NCBI GenBank assembly: GCA_902772625.1
Contig: CACYBP010000313.1
Coordinates: forward strand, 1 to 8,762
From: Oscillospiraceae bacterium
Lineage (GTDB): Bacteria > Bacillota > Clostridia > Oscillospirales > QAMX01
DNA length: 8,762 nucleotides
Direction: 5' to 3'
The position numbers and the translations under genes are program-made. Positions 1 to 8,725 of this stretch are shown here, in pieces. Position 1 is the first letter of the stretch, and the number at the start of each line of letters is the position of its first letter. The notes beneath the pieces are model-generated. The model saw nothing but the letters and a program-made list of their open reading frames with translations, did no database searches and had not been told where the DNA came from.

Positions 1-702
1 CTTCTGCGCTTTGATATGACCGAATTCGGGGAGGAGAACGCGGTGAACCGGCTGATCGGCGCGCCGCCGGGGTACGCGGGATACGGCGAGGGAGGCGAGC
101 TTACCCGCGCCGTCCGGAGAAGGCCCTACGCGGTGGTGCTCTTCGACGAGATCGAAAAGGCCGCGCCGCGTGTGACCGATCTCTTCCTGCAGCTTCTGGA
201 CGACGGCCGCCTCACCGACGGGGAGGGGAAGACCGCGCATTTTGAAAACGCGGTGGTGATCTTCACGTCCAACGCCGGGGCGCCCCCCGCCGGGAAGAGA
301 GCCGGGGGGATGGGGTTCCTCGGAAACGGGGGAGCGAAAGAAGAGGAGATCCTTTCCGAAGTGCGAAAGGTCTTCCGGCCGGAATTTCTCGGAAGGCTCG
401 ACGGGATCCTGCCCTTCGCGCCTCTTGGGGAGGAGACGCTTCTCCGGATCGCCGAAAAAGAACTCGGCGCGGTGCGGAAGCGGGCCCGGGCCGGGGGGAT
501 CGACTTTCTCTGGGAGCGCGGCGCGGCCCAGGCCATGGCCCGGGAGGCGGTAAACGCCCCCGACGGGGCGCGCGCCCTCAGGAAAAGGATCGAACGGGAG
601 GCCGCCGACCGGCTGGCCGGGTTGATCCTCGCGGGAAAGAAGGGGATCAGGGCGCGTCTGGTCTTTCACGGCGGGGCGTTTGCCCTCGCGGAAGAGGGCT
701 GA
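1..702 (+). CDS. Clp/Hsp100 AAA+ ATPase, ClpA/ClpC-like, C-terminal part (5' truncated)
   Basis: This is the C-terminal part of a Clp-family unfoldase, open from base 1; no start codon is visible and ATG 16 is internal. Hsp100 ATPases thread proteins through a hexameric pore, often into ClpP. In order (counting from base 1) I see LIGAPPGYAGY, which carries the pore-loop tyrosine (GYVG is usual, here GYAG); Walker B VVLFDEIEKA; DDGRLTD; the sensor-1 segment VVIFTSNAGA; FRPEFLGRLD, with the arginine-finger region (family form FRPEFINRID); and sensor-2 GARALRKRIER in the D2-small domain. Walker A lies upstream of the window. A short GGMGFLGN segment sits where ClpA and ClpC carry the IGL/VGF ClpP-docking tripeptide, which favours ClpA/ClpC over ClpB, but this is an inference from position. 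Family assignment is secure; the exact subfamily is not. The next gene has its own promoter, so this gene is not obviously in its operon. Confidence 0.9.
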   Translation, partial: LLRFDMTEFGEENAVNRLIGAPPGYAGYGEGGELTRAVRRRPYAVVLFDEIEKAAPRVTDLFLQLLDDGRLTDGEGKTAHFENAVVIFTSNAGAPPAGKRAGGMGFLGNGGAKEEEILSEVRKVFRPEFLGRLDGILPFAPLGEETLLRIAEKELGAVRKRARAGGIDFLWERGAAQAMAREAVNAPDGARALRKRIEREAADRLAGLILAGKKGIRARLVFHGGAFALAEEG

Positions 703-721
703 AAAAACAGAAAAAATGAAA

Positions 722-753
722 ATCACCCGTTGACAAAACTGTCGGCGGGTGAT
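722..753 (+). other. Long dyad / RNA stem-loop spanning the marR promoter
   Basis: ATCACCCG (722-729) is perfectly inverted as CGGGTGAT (746-753), and inside it GACA (732-735) pairs with TGTC (740-743) around an AAAC loop. In plus-strand RNA the two remaining positions form G-U wobbles, so the whole element can fold as one uninterrupted 14-bp stem just after the Clp stop codon. No clear U-tract follows on the plus strand, so it is a weak candidate for an intrinsic terminator. It could instead protect the clp mRNA 3' end or be a protein-binding dyad. It contains the -35 box and touches the -10 box of the marR promoter. Function is inferred. Confidence 0.6.
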
Positions 754-758
754 ATACT
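730..758 (+). promoter_or_regulatory. Sigma-A promoter of the marR-ABC operon, with extended -10
   Basis: A perfect -35 box TTGACA (730-735) and a -10 box TATACT (753-758) are separated by 17 bases. A TG at 750-751 one base before the -10 box makes it an extended -10. Transcription should start near base 765, inside the palindrome that follows, so a bound repressor would block initiation. Confidence 0.88.
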
Positions 759-760
759 TA

Positions 761-782
761 TAATTAGTTAGTAAACTAATTA
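761..782 (+). promoter_or_regulatory. Palindromic operator, probable MarR binding site
   Basis: A 22-bp inverted repeat has perfect 9-bp arms TAATTAGTT (761-769) and AACTAATTA (774-782) around the spacer AGTA. MarR-family dimers bind AT-rich palindromes of about this size. The site begins two bases after the -10 box, covers the expected transcription start and lies 21 bases before the marR start codon, which is the classic place for autorepression. That the neighbouring MarR protein binds it is inferred from position and symmetry. Confidence 0.8.
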
Positions 783-803
783 ATTGCGAAAGGAGGACCC
801 CCC

Positions 804-1286
804 ATGAAGGAAGACGAGACCCGGCGGGGACCCGGGCCGGAGGAGACCGGCGGGGAAAGACCGGCGCCGACCCTGGGCATGGAGCTTGCGTTCACCAGCA
901 AGCGCCTGCATGAAAACCTCAGAAAAGCCGGGGAGACCGTCGGGATGCCCGACGGATACCGGAAGCTTCTCTTTCATCTGGCTCACGGCGAGGGACTTAC
1001 CCAGCTGGAGCTGGCGAAAAGGGCGCATCTCAGCGCGCCCACGGTCAGCGTGACCCTGAAGAAGATGGAGGCCGACGGCCTTCTGGACCGGCTTCCGGAT
1101 GAAAAGGACCAGCGCACCGTCCGGGTGTACCTCACCGAAGAGGGACGCGCCCTGAACCTGCAGGTGTTCCAGAGCATGCTGCGGGTGGACGCGCGCCTGG
1201 TGGAGGGCTTTTCGCCCGAGGAGCAGGAGACTTTCCGTTCCATGCTCCGCAGAATGAATCAAAACTTGGAAGGAATGAACGTATGA
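804..1286 (+). CDS. MarR-family winged-helix transcriptional regulator
   Basis: A 160-residue DNA-binding repressor, slightly longer than the usual 140-150 because of a charged Gly/Pro/Glu-rich N-terminus of about 22 residues. The helix-turn-helix spans about residues 65-93 (LTQLELAKRAHLSAP, then a recognition helix ending KKMEADGL). The wing is about residues 96-113 and carries the hallmark DEKDQRTVRVYLTEEG. Flanking helices (27-60 and 117-155) would form the dimer interface. The start is fixed by AAAGGAGG at 789-796, seven bases before ATG 804. The stop overlaps the next start (ATGA), so it is translationally coupled to an exporter pair. By family precedent it represses its own operon through the 761-782 palindrome and is released by a ligand, often a compound the transporter removes. 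The ligand cannot be predicted. It has no close link to the Clp gene upstream. Confidence 0.93.
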   Translation: MKEDETRRGPGPEETGGERPAPTLGMELAFTSKRLHENLRKAGETVGMPDGYRKLLFHLAHGEGLTQLELAKRAHLSAPTVSVTLKKMEADGLLDRLPDEKDQRTVRVYLTEEGRALNLQVFQSMLRVDARLVEGFSPEEQETFRSMLRRMNQNLEGMNV

Positions 1287-3004
1287 GACTCGCAAAATAC
1301 CTCAAACCCTATTGGTGGCTTGCGATCCTCGCGCCGCTCGCCATGATCGGAGAGGTCGCCATCGACCTTTCCCAGCCGCGCCTGATGGCGAACATCATCG
1401 ACGACGGCGTTCTGGGAGGAAATCTTCCTCTGATCGTGACGACGGGGATCAAAATGCTCCTCCTGGTGGCCCTGGGCGGCCTGTGCGGGACCCTGTCAGG
1501 AGCCTTTTCCATCAGCGCGGCCCAATCCTTTGCCAACGACCTGAGGCAGGATCTTTATAAAAAGGTCATGAGCTTTTCCTTCGAGCAGACCGACAACTTC
1601 ACGGTGGGCTCGCTGATCACCCGGCTCACCAACGACGTGACGGCGGTTTCGGATTTCATCTCCTCGATGCTCCGGATGTTCGTGCGCGCGCCGGTGTTCT
1701 TCATCGGCGGCATCGCGATGATGCTTTCGCTGAACACGAAATTCGCCCTGGTGATGATCGTTTCCATGCCGGTGCAGCTGCTGGTGGTGATCCTGGTTTT
1801 CAGAAAGGTGCGCCCGCTGTTCAAGGTGATGCAGGAAAAGCTTGACCGGGTCAACAGCAAAATGCGCGAGGATATCACCGGCGCCCGCATCATCAAGTCG
1901 CTGGTGCGCGAAAACCAGGAGATCGACCGCTTCCACGAGGCCAACGAAAGCCTCCTTTCGGTCAGCTACACCGTGGGCCGCACCTTCGCCTTCTTCGGCC
2001 CGGCCCTGATGATCATCATGAACCTTTCGGTGGTGGCGATCATCCTGATCGGCGGGCTTCAGGTGGAGGCCCGGAACATGCAGGTGGGCGAGGTGATGGC
2101 CGCCATCTCCTATATCTCCCAGATCCTGATGTCGGTGATGATGCTGACCATGACCTTCATGAACATCACCCGCGCCTCGGTCTCGGCCGGCAGAATTCTG
2201 GAGGTCCTGGACACGGTCCCCTCCATCAAGGACGGCGGACACGCCGATCAGGATCCCATCGAAAGCATCCGGTTCGAGAACGTGACCTTCAGCTATCCCA
2301 ATTCCTCCGGCGTTCCCGCCGTGAAGAATATCAACCTGGAGATCCGCGGCGGCGAAAAGATCGCGATCCTCGGCGCCACCGGCTCGGGAAAATCCTCGCT
2401 GGTGCAGCTGATCCCCCGCTTCTACGACGTCACCGAAGGAAGGATCACCATCAACGGCCGGGACGTGCGGGAATACGACCTGGAAAATCTCCGGGACAAG
2501 GTGGGCTTCGTCCTGCAGTCCAGCAATATCTTCAGCGGCACGGTTCTGGACAACATCCTCTACGGCAACGCCGAGCACACCCGGGAAGAGGGGATCGAGG
2601 CCGCCCGCATCGCCCAGGCCTCGGGCTACATCGAGGAATTCAACGAGGGCTACGACACGCCCATCAGCGAAAAGGGCACCTCGCTTTCGGGCGGACAAAA
2701 GCAGCGGATCGCCATCGCCCGCGCCCTGGTGAAAAAGCCGCCGATCCTGATCTTCGACGACTCCACCTCGGCTCTGGACTTCAAGACCGAGGCGACCCTG
2801 CGCGCCGAGCTCAACAAGCACATGGGGAACGCCACGGTCATCACCATCGCCCAGCGGATCGCCAGCGTCCTTTCGGCCGACCGGATCGTGGTCCTGGAAA
2901 ACGGCGAGATCGTCGCCGACGGGCCGCACAGCGAGCTGATCAGGACCAGCGCGGTCTATAAAGACATCTATGATTCTCAGATAAGGGGGGACGCCGCTTT
3001 ATGA
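1283..3004 (+). CDS. ABC exporter half-transporter, degenerate-site subunit of a heterodimer
   Basis: A 573-residue membrane protein with an N-terminal six-helix exporter domain (hydrophobic segments near residues 11-30, 55-77, 133-150, 153-173, 237-257 and 270-290) and a C-terminal nucleotide-binding domain from about residue 328. Visible motifs are Walker A GATGSGKSS (364-372), Q-loop Gln412, a canonical LSGGQ signature (468-472), Walker B ILIFDDSTSALD and the switch region TIAQRIASV. The catalytic Glu is replaced by Asp493 and the switch His by Gln524, as in the non-catalytic subunit of heterodimeric exporters such as TM287/288, LmrCD, BmrCD and EfrAB. Its own Walker A/B site is therefore probably poor at hydrolysis, while its LSGGQ completes the partner's active site. 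ATG 1283 overlaps the marR stop and has GGAAGGA at 1268-1274. A multidrug or toxic-compound substrate is likely from family and MarR context, but the actual substrate is unknown. Confidence 0.93.
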   Translation: MRLAKYLKPYWWLAILAPLAMIGEVAIDLSQPRLMANIIDDGVLGGNLPLIVTTGIKMLLLVALGGLCGTLSGAFSISAAQSFANDLRQDLYKKVMSFSFEQTDNFTVGSLITRLTNDVTAVSDFISSMLRMFVRAPVFFIGGIAMMLSLNTKFALVMIVSMPVQLLVVILVFRKVRPLFKVMQEKLDRVNSKMREDITGARIIKSLVRENQEIDRFHEANESLLSVSYTVGRTFAFFGPALMIIMNLSVVAIILIGGLQVEARNMQVGEVMAAISYISQILMSVMMLTMTFMNITRASVSAGRILEVLDTVPSIKDGGHADQDPIESIRFENVTFSYPNSSGVPAVKNINLEIRGGEKIAILGATGSGKSSLVQLIPRFYDVTEGRITINGRDVREYDLENLRDKVGFVLQSSNIFSGTVLDNILYGNAEHTREEGIEAARIAQASGYIEEFNEGYDTPISEKGTSLSGGQKQRIAIARALVKKPPILIFDDSTSALDFKTEATLRAELNKHMGNATVITIAQRIASVLSADRIVVLENGEIVADGPHSELIRTSAVYKDIYDSQIRGDAAL

Positions 3005-4887
3005 GTGAAGAAAAAAGACGCGGGGCTCCCGCAATGAATCTGAACCAGAATCAGACCCGGGATCAGAATCAAAACCGCGGCCCGGGTCCCGGCAGACGGG
3101 GCCCCGGCGGCCCGATGATCATCGAAAAGCCCAAGGACATGAAGGGCACCCTGAAAAGGCTCTTCGGGTATATCGGCCGCAGCCGCATCCTGATCTATTC
3201 GATGATCGTGATCGTGACGGTCACCACGCTTTTGAGCCTGGCGGGCCCGGCTCTTCAGGGCAAGGCCATCGACATCATCACCCTGGAAAACGACGCCGAT
3301 CACGTGGACGTGAACGCGCTGGTGACCGTGCTTCTCATCATGGGCGGGACCTATCTTCTGCAGGCGGGCATTACCTGCTTCCAGGGGATCCTTTCGGCGA
3401 AGCTCTCCCGCTCCACGGTCAGAAACCTGCGCAACGACCTTTTCCAGAGCATCATCCGCCTTCCCATCCGCTACACCGACACCCATAACCACGGCGATAT
3501 CATGAGCCGCATGACCAACGACGTGGAGACCATCTCGAATACCATTTCGAATTCCCTGGCGTCCCTGATCTCGGCGGTCCTGACCGTGGTGGGCGTCCTG
3601 GCCATCATGTTCTATTACAACTGGTTTCTGGCCCTTCTGAACATCCTGATGGTGCCCCTGAGCCTGGTGGTCACCCGCTTCATCGCCAGCCGCAGCCGCA
3701 AGTACTACAAAAAGCAGCAGGCGATCCTCGGCTCTCTCAACGGTGACGTGGAGGAAAACGTCACCGCCCTGAAGACCGTCACCGCCTATTCCACCCAGAA
3801 GAAGAGCTTCCTGCACTTCCAGGGGCTCAGCCGGGAGATGCGCGGCACCGCCATCAAGGCGCAGATCTACGGCAGCGTCATGGGCCCGGTGATGAACTTC
3901 ATCGGCAACTTCGTCTTCCTGGTGATCGCCGCGGTGGGCGGCTATCTCGCCCTCAACGACGTGATCACCATCGGCACCATCGCGCTGTTCATCAACTATT
4001 CCCGTCAGTTCACCCGCCCGATCAACGAGATCGCCAACCAGTACAACATCATCCAGACCGCCATCGCCGGCGCGGAGCGCGTCTTCGCCGTCATGGACGA
4101 GAAGCCCGAGATCGACGAGGGCAAGGCTCCCATGACCAAGGAGGACGTGAAGGGCGATATCGAGTTCGAGCATATCGACTTCTCCTACGTGAAGGGCGAG
4201 CAGGTCCTGAAGGACTTCGACCTCTCGGTGAAAAGAGGCCAGCGGATCGCCATCGTCGGCGCCACCGGCTCGGGCAAGACCACCATCGTCAATCTCCTTA
4301 CCCGGTTCTACGAGATCGACGCGGGGGTCATCCGGGTGGACGGCGTGGACATCCGGGACATTCCGAAAAACGTCCTGCGCGGGGCCATCGCCATCGTGCT
4401 TCAGGACACGGTGCTCTTCCTGGACACCATCCGGGAAAACATCCGCTACGGCAATCTCGCGGCCGGGGACGGGGAGATCGAGGCGGCGGCGAAGATCGCC
4501 AACGCCGATCACTTCGTGGAGCGCCTGCCAGAGGGGTACGACACCATGCTGGCCGAGTCCGGCTCCAACCTGAGCCAGGGGCAGAGGCAGCTTCTCTCCA
4601 TCGCCCGGGCGGTGCTGGCCGATCCGAAGATCCTGATCCTGGACGAGGCCACCTCCTCCATCGACACCCGCACCGAGCTTCATATCCAGGAGGCCATGCT
4701 GAAGCTGATGGAAAACCGCACCAGCCTTATCATCGCCCACCGCCTTTCCACCATCCGCGACGCCGACAAGATCGTCGTTCTGGACGCGGGGCATATCGTG
4801 GAGGCGGGCAATCACGAGGAGCTTCTCGCCGCCAGGGGCAAGTATTACGAGCTTTACCAGACCCAGTTCGCGGGCCTGACCACCTGA
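3001..4887 (+). CDS. ABC exporter half-transporter, catalytic-site subunit of a heterodimer
   Basis: A 628-residue partner of the preceding half-transporter. Residues 1-40 form a hydrophilic tail with Asn/Gln repeats (13-25) and a Gly/Pro/Arg-rich stretch (27-38), a feature common in this subunit type. Six membrane segments follow (near 61-83, 107-125, 185-204, 208-228, 292-317 and 323-340), then a nucleotide-binding domain from about residue 387: Walker A GATGSGKTT (420-428), Q-loop Gln468, signature LSQGQ (524-528), Walker B ILILDEATSSID with catalytic Glu549, and H-loop His580. The active site is complete, but the signature has Gln in place of the usual first Gly. This is complementary to the first subunit, so the dimer should have one hydrolytic and one degenerate site. 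ATG 3001 overlaps the preceding stop (ATGA) and follows AAGGGGGG at 2983-2990. Met12 is a possible internal start but has no comparable ribosome site. It is the last gene of the operon, followed by a strong hairpin. Confidence 0.93.
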   Translation: MSEEKRRGAPAMNLNQNQTRDQNQNRGPGPGRRGPGGPMIIEKPKDMKGTLKRLFGYIGRSRILIYSMIVIVTVTTLLSLAGPALQGKAIDIITLENDADHVDVNALVTVLLIMGGTYLLQAGITCFQGILSAKLSRSTVRNLRNDLFQSIIRLPIRYTDTHNHGDIMSRMTNDVETISNTISNSLASLISAVLTVVGVLAIMFYYNWFLALLNILMVPLSLVVTRFIASRSRKYYKKQQAILGSLNGDVEENVTALKTVTAYSTQKKSFLHFQGLSREMRGTAIKAQIYGSVMGPVMNFIGNFVFLVIAAVGGYLALNDVITIGTIALFINYSRQFTRPINEIANQYNIIQTAIAGAERVFAVMDEKPEIDEGKAPMTKEDVKGDIEFEHIDFSYVKGEQVLKDFDLSVKRGQRIAIVGATGSGKTTIVNLLTRFYEIDAGVIRVDGVDIRDIPKNVLRGAIAIVLQDTVLFLDTIRENIRYGNLAAGDGEIEAAAKIANADHFVERLPEGYDTMLAESGSNLSQGQRQLLSIARAVLADPKILILDEATSSIDTRTELHIQEAMLKLMENRTSLIIAHRLSTIRDADKIVVLDAGHIVEAGNHEELLAARGKYYELYQTQFAGLTT

Positions 4888-4903
4888 GGGGAAAAGAAAC
4901 CAG

Positions 4904-4933
4904 GCGCCGGCCGCCCCTGCGGCCGGCGCTTTT
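4904..4933 (+). terminator. Intrinsic terminator of the marR-ABC operon, possibly bidirectional
   Basis: A perfect 11-bp GC-only stem, GCGCCGGCCGC (4904-4914) with GCGGCCGGCGC (4919-4929), closes a CCCT loop and is followed by TTTT (4930-4933). It starts 17 bases after the ABC stop codon. On the opposite strand the stem is followed by a T-rich tract (complement of 4891-4900), so it may also end the convergent tepA transcript. Confidence 0.88.
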
Positions 4934-4968
4934 CTGCACGCGCCGCGGGAAACCCGTCCGGCAGGCGG

Positions 4969-5622
4969 TCAACGGCCTCCTTCCGGCGCGGAAAGGGCAT
5001 CCCTCTTTTCTCCCGCGGCCCCGTGAAGGTAGGAAAGGGCGTCCGAAAGCGATCCCACCCGGTCGATCAGGCCGCAGGCCACCGCCTCCCGGCTTCCCAG
5101 AATGGTGCCGCTCTCCCCGGCGTTGCCGCCGCCGTTGTTCATCAGGCGGCGGTACCCTTCGGCGTCAAGCCCGCTGTTGACGGAAACGAAGGAGAGGATC
5201 CGCTCCTGCATCTTTTCCAGATAGGCGTAGGTCTCCGGCGCGCCGATCACGGTGCCCTGCATCCTGACCGGGTGCACCGTCATGGCGGCCGAGGGCGCGA
5301 TGAAGGACCGGTCGGCCGCCACCGCGATGGGCACGCCGATGGAATGGCCTCCGCCCAGCACCAGCGAGGCGGTGGGGGTCTTCATCCCCGCGATGATCTC
5401 GGCGATGGCCAGCCCCGCCTCCACGTCGCCGCCCGCCGTGTTGATCAGGATCAGAAGCCCCTTCACGCCGTCGCTTTCCTCCATGGCGGCCAGAGCGGGC
5501 AGGACGTGCTCGTATTTGGTGGTCTTGACGCCGTGGGAAAGCTCGGTGTGCCCCTCGATATGCCCCACGATCACGAGGCACTCGATCGCGGAGGAGGGGG
5601 CCGGAAACGAAGCGTTTTCCAT
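4969..5622 (-). CDS. tepA: TepA-like ClpP-fold protein (translocation-enhancing protein family)
   Basis: A 217-residue cytoplasmic protein of the ClpP/crotonase superfamily, without signal peptide or membrane segment. After a short tail, VIVGHIEGHTE and the KTTKYEH block are typical of the TepA branch, not of housekeeping ClpP. ILINTAGGDVEAG carries the oxyanion glycines Gly64-Gly65, GGGHSIGVPIA the nucleophile Ser94, MTVHPV the His117, and GSREAVACGLID the C-terminal ClpP-like segment. The third triad residue is unclear: a hand alignment puts Gly where ClpP has its catalytic Asp, with Glu170 nearby. In B. subtilis TepA has been reported to aid preprotein translocation and may degrade signal peptides or misrouted secretory proteins. 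The start is ATG 5622, since the frame's upstream GTG (5631) overlaps the Shine-Dalgarno site. It is divergent from secA and convergent with the ABC operon. A TATAAA on the minus strand (5676-5681) may be its -10 box, but no -35 box is recognisable. Confidence 0.88.
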   Translation of the reverse strand: MENASFPAPSSAIECLVIVGHIEGHTELSHGVKTTKYEHVLPALAAMEESDGVKGLLILINTAGGDVEAGLAIAEIIAGMKTPTASLVLGGGHSIGVPIAVAADRSFIAPSAAMTVHPVRMQGTVIGAPETYAYLEKMQERILSFVSVNSGLDAEGYRRLMNNGGGNAGESGTILGSREAVACGLIDRVGSLSDALSYLHGAAGEKRDALSAPEGGR

Positions 5623-5630
5623 CGGGTTCA

Positions 5631-5637
5631 CTCCTTT
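5631..5637 (-). promoter_or_regulatory. Ribosome-binding site deciding the tepA start
   Basis: The minus strand reads AAAGGAG here, followed by eight bases and then ATG at 5622. The in-frame GTG at 5629-5631 shares the last base of this site and so cannot use it. This supports a protein three residues shorter than the longest open frame. Confidence 0.85.
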
Positions 5638-5691
5638 CAGGACTCTTTGGCGATATTTTCTGCTTTTCGCCTTTCTTTATACCCGAAAGTG

Positions 5692-5700
5692 TGATATACT
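5692..5700 (+). promoter_or_regulatory. Extended -10 promoter of secA
   Basis: TGATATACT contains an extended -10 TG and the box TATACT (5695-5700), identical over nine bases to the -10 region of the marR promoter (750-758). A -35 box is poor: TTTCTT at 5672-5677 is the hexamer at 17-base spacing. Extended -10 promoters tolerate this. Transcription should start near 5706, giving a leader of about 90 bases. Confidence 0.65.
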
Positions 5701-5707
5701 AAGAGGA

Positions 5708-5749
5708 CCGGAAAAGAAAGACGGCCCGTATAGCGGCCCCTCTTTCCGG
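5708..5749 (+). other. Long stem-loop at the predicted 5' end of the secA mRNA
   Basis: CCGGAAA (5708-5714) pairs perfectly with TTTCCGG (5743-5749). GA (5716-5717) with TC (5741-5742) extends the stem across one bulged A, and GGCC at 5723-5726 and 5735-5738 can pair near the top. The hairpin would begin within a few bases of the predicted transcript start. It has no U-tract, so it is not a simple terminator. It may stabilise the mRNA or regulate secA; this is inference. Confidence 0.5.
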
Positions 5750-5766
5750 AAAGACCGCAACGAAAG

Positions 5767-5780
5767 GCGCCCTCCGGCGC
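5767..5780 (+). other. GC hairpin directly upstream of the secA ribosome-binding site
   Basis: GCGCC (5767-5771) pairs with GGCGC (5776-5780) around a four-base loop. It ends three bases before the Shine-Dalgarno sequence, close enough to affect ribosome access. It may also be chance in GC-rich DNA. Confidence 0.4.
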
Positions 5781-5783
5781 GTG

Positions 5784-5789
5784 AAAGGA
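5784..5789 (+). promoter_or_regulatory. Ribosome-binding site deciding the secA start
   Basis: AAAGGA lies six bases before ATG 5796. The in-frame GTG at 5781-5783 is immediately upstream of this site and has no Shine-Dalgarno sequence of its own, so ATG 5796 is the better start. It gives the N-terminus MGLFKALFG expected of SecA. Confidence 0.88.
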
Positions 5790-5795
5790 CATAGA

Positions 5796-8564
<2,769 letters not shown>

Positions 8565-8600
8565 AAGGCTTGAGGGAAACGGACTTTCCGGGAGGTGCAG

Positions 8601-8637
8601 AAGGGAGGAGCTTCGTATAGAAGCGCCTCCCTTTGTT
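8601..8637 (+). terminator. Probable intrinsic terminator of secA
   Basis: AAGGGAGG (8601-8608) pairs with CCTCCCTT (8626-8633), and GCTTC (8610-8614) with GAAGC (8620-8624), around a GTATA loop: 13 base pairs with a single internal A-G mismatch. The T-rich tail (TTTGTTG, from 8632) is short and interrupted, so termination may be partial. It begins 37 bases after the secA stop. Confidence 0.7.
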
Positions 8638-8653
8638 GCAAAAGCAGGGTCAT

Positions 8654-8682
8654 TGACTGCATCGGTCAGCATAAATATAATG
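8654..8682 (+). promoter_or_regulatory. Strong sigma-A promoter of the gene at the window end
   Basis: TTGACT (8654-8659) and a perfect TATAAT (8677-8682) are separated by 17 bases. TGAC occurs at 8655 and 8682, with an inverted GTCA at 8666, which may be part of an operator. The predicted transcript starts near 8689 and runs into the start codon at 8726. Confidence 0.85.
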
Positions 8683-8725
8683 ACTGAAACAGATCGGGAT
8701 CGATAAGGCAATCAGGAGACGTGCG

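Noticed and set aside
722..753. Strong intrinsic terminator for the Clp gene
   Set aside because: The stem is good, but what follows on the plus strand is mixed A/T with no U-run, so I list it only as a stem-loop of uncertain role.
1496..2929. A 477-codon open frame on the minus strand opposite the first ABC gene
   Set aside because: It is fully antisense to a gene with all ABC motifs, is rich in Asp, His, Gly and Val as expected of a mirror frame in GC-rich DNA, and has no recognisable domain.
2977..4815. A 612-codon minus-strand open frame opposite the second ABC gene
   Set aside because: Same reason: composition is typical of an antisense shadow (His/Asp/Val-rich, no motif), and the plus-strand gene is certain.
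5629..5631. GTG as the tepA start
   Set aside because: It overlaps the AAAGGAG site that is ideally spaced for ATG 5622.
5023..5694. Plus-strand open frames opposite tepA (also 5252-5794)
   Set aside because: The minus-strand frame carries clear TepA/ClpP motifs and a good ribosome site; the plus-strand frames have neither.
5781..5783. GTG as the secA start
   Set aside because: It directly abuts the AAAGGA site serving ATG 5796, and the shorter product has the expected SecA N-terminus.
8575..8589. Small hairpin GGAAA/TTTCC after secA
   Set aside because: Five base pairs with a five-base loop and no U-tract; likely chance, and a better terminator follows at 8601-8637.
8681..8707. Eight-codon open frame beginning in the -10 box of the last promoter
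   Set aside because: Its start would lie upstream of the predicted transcript start and has no ribosome-binding site.
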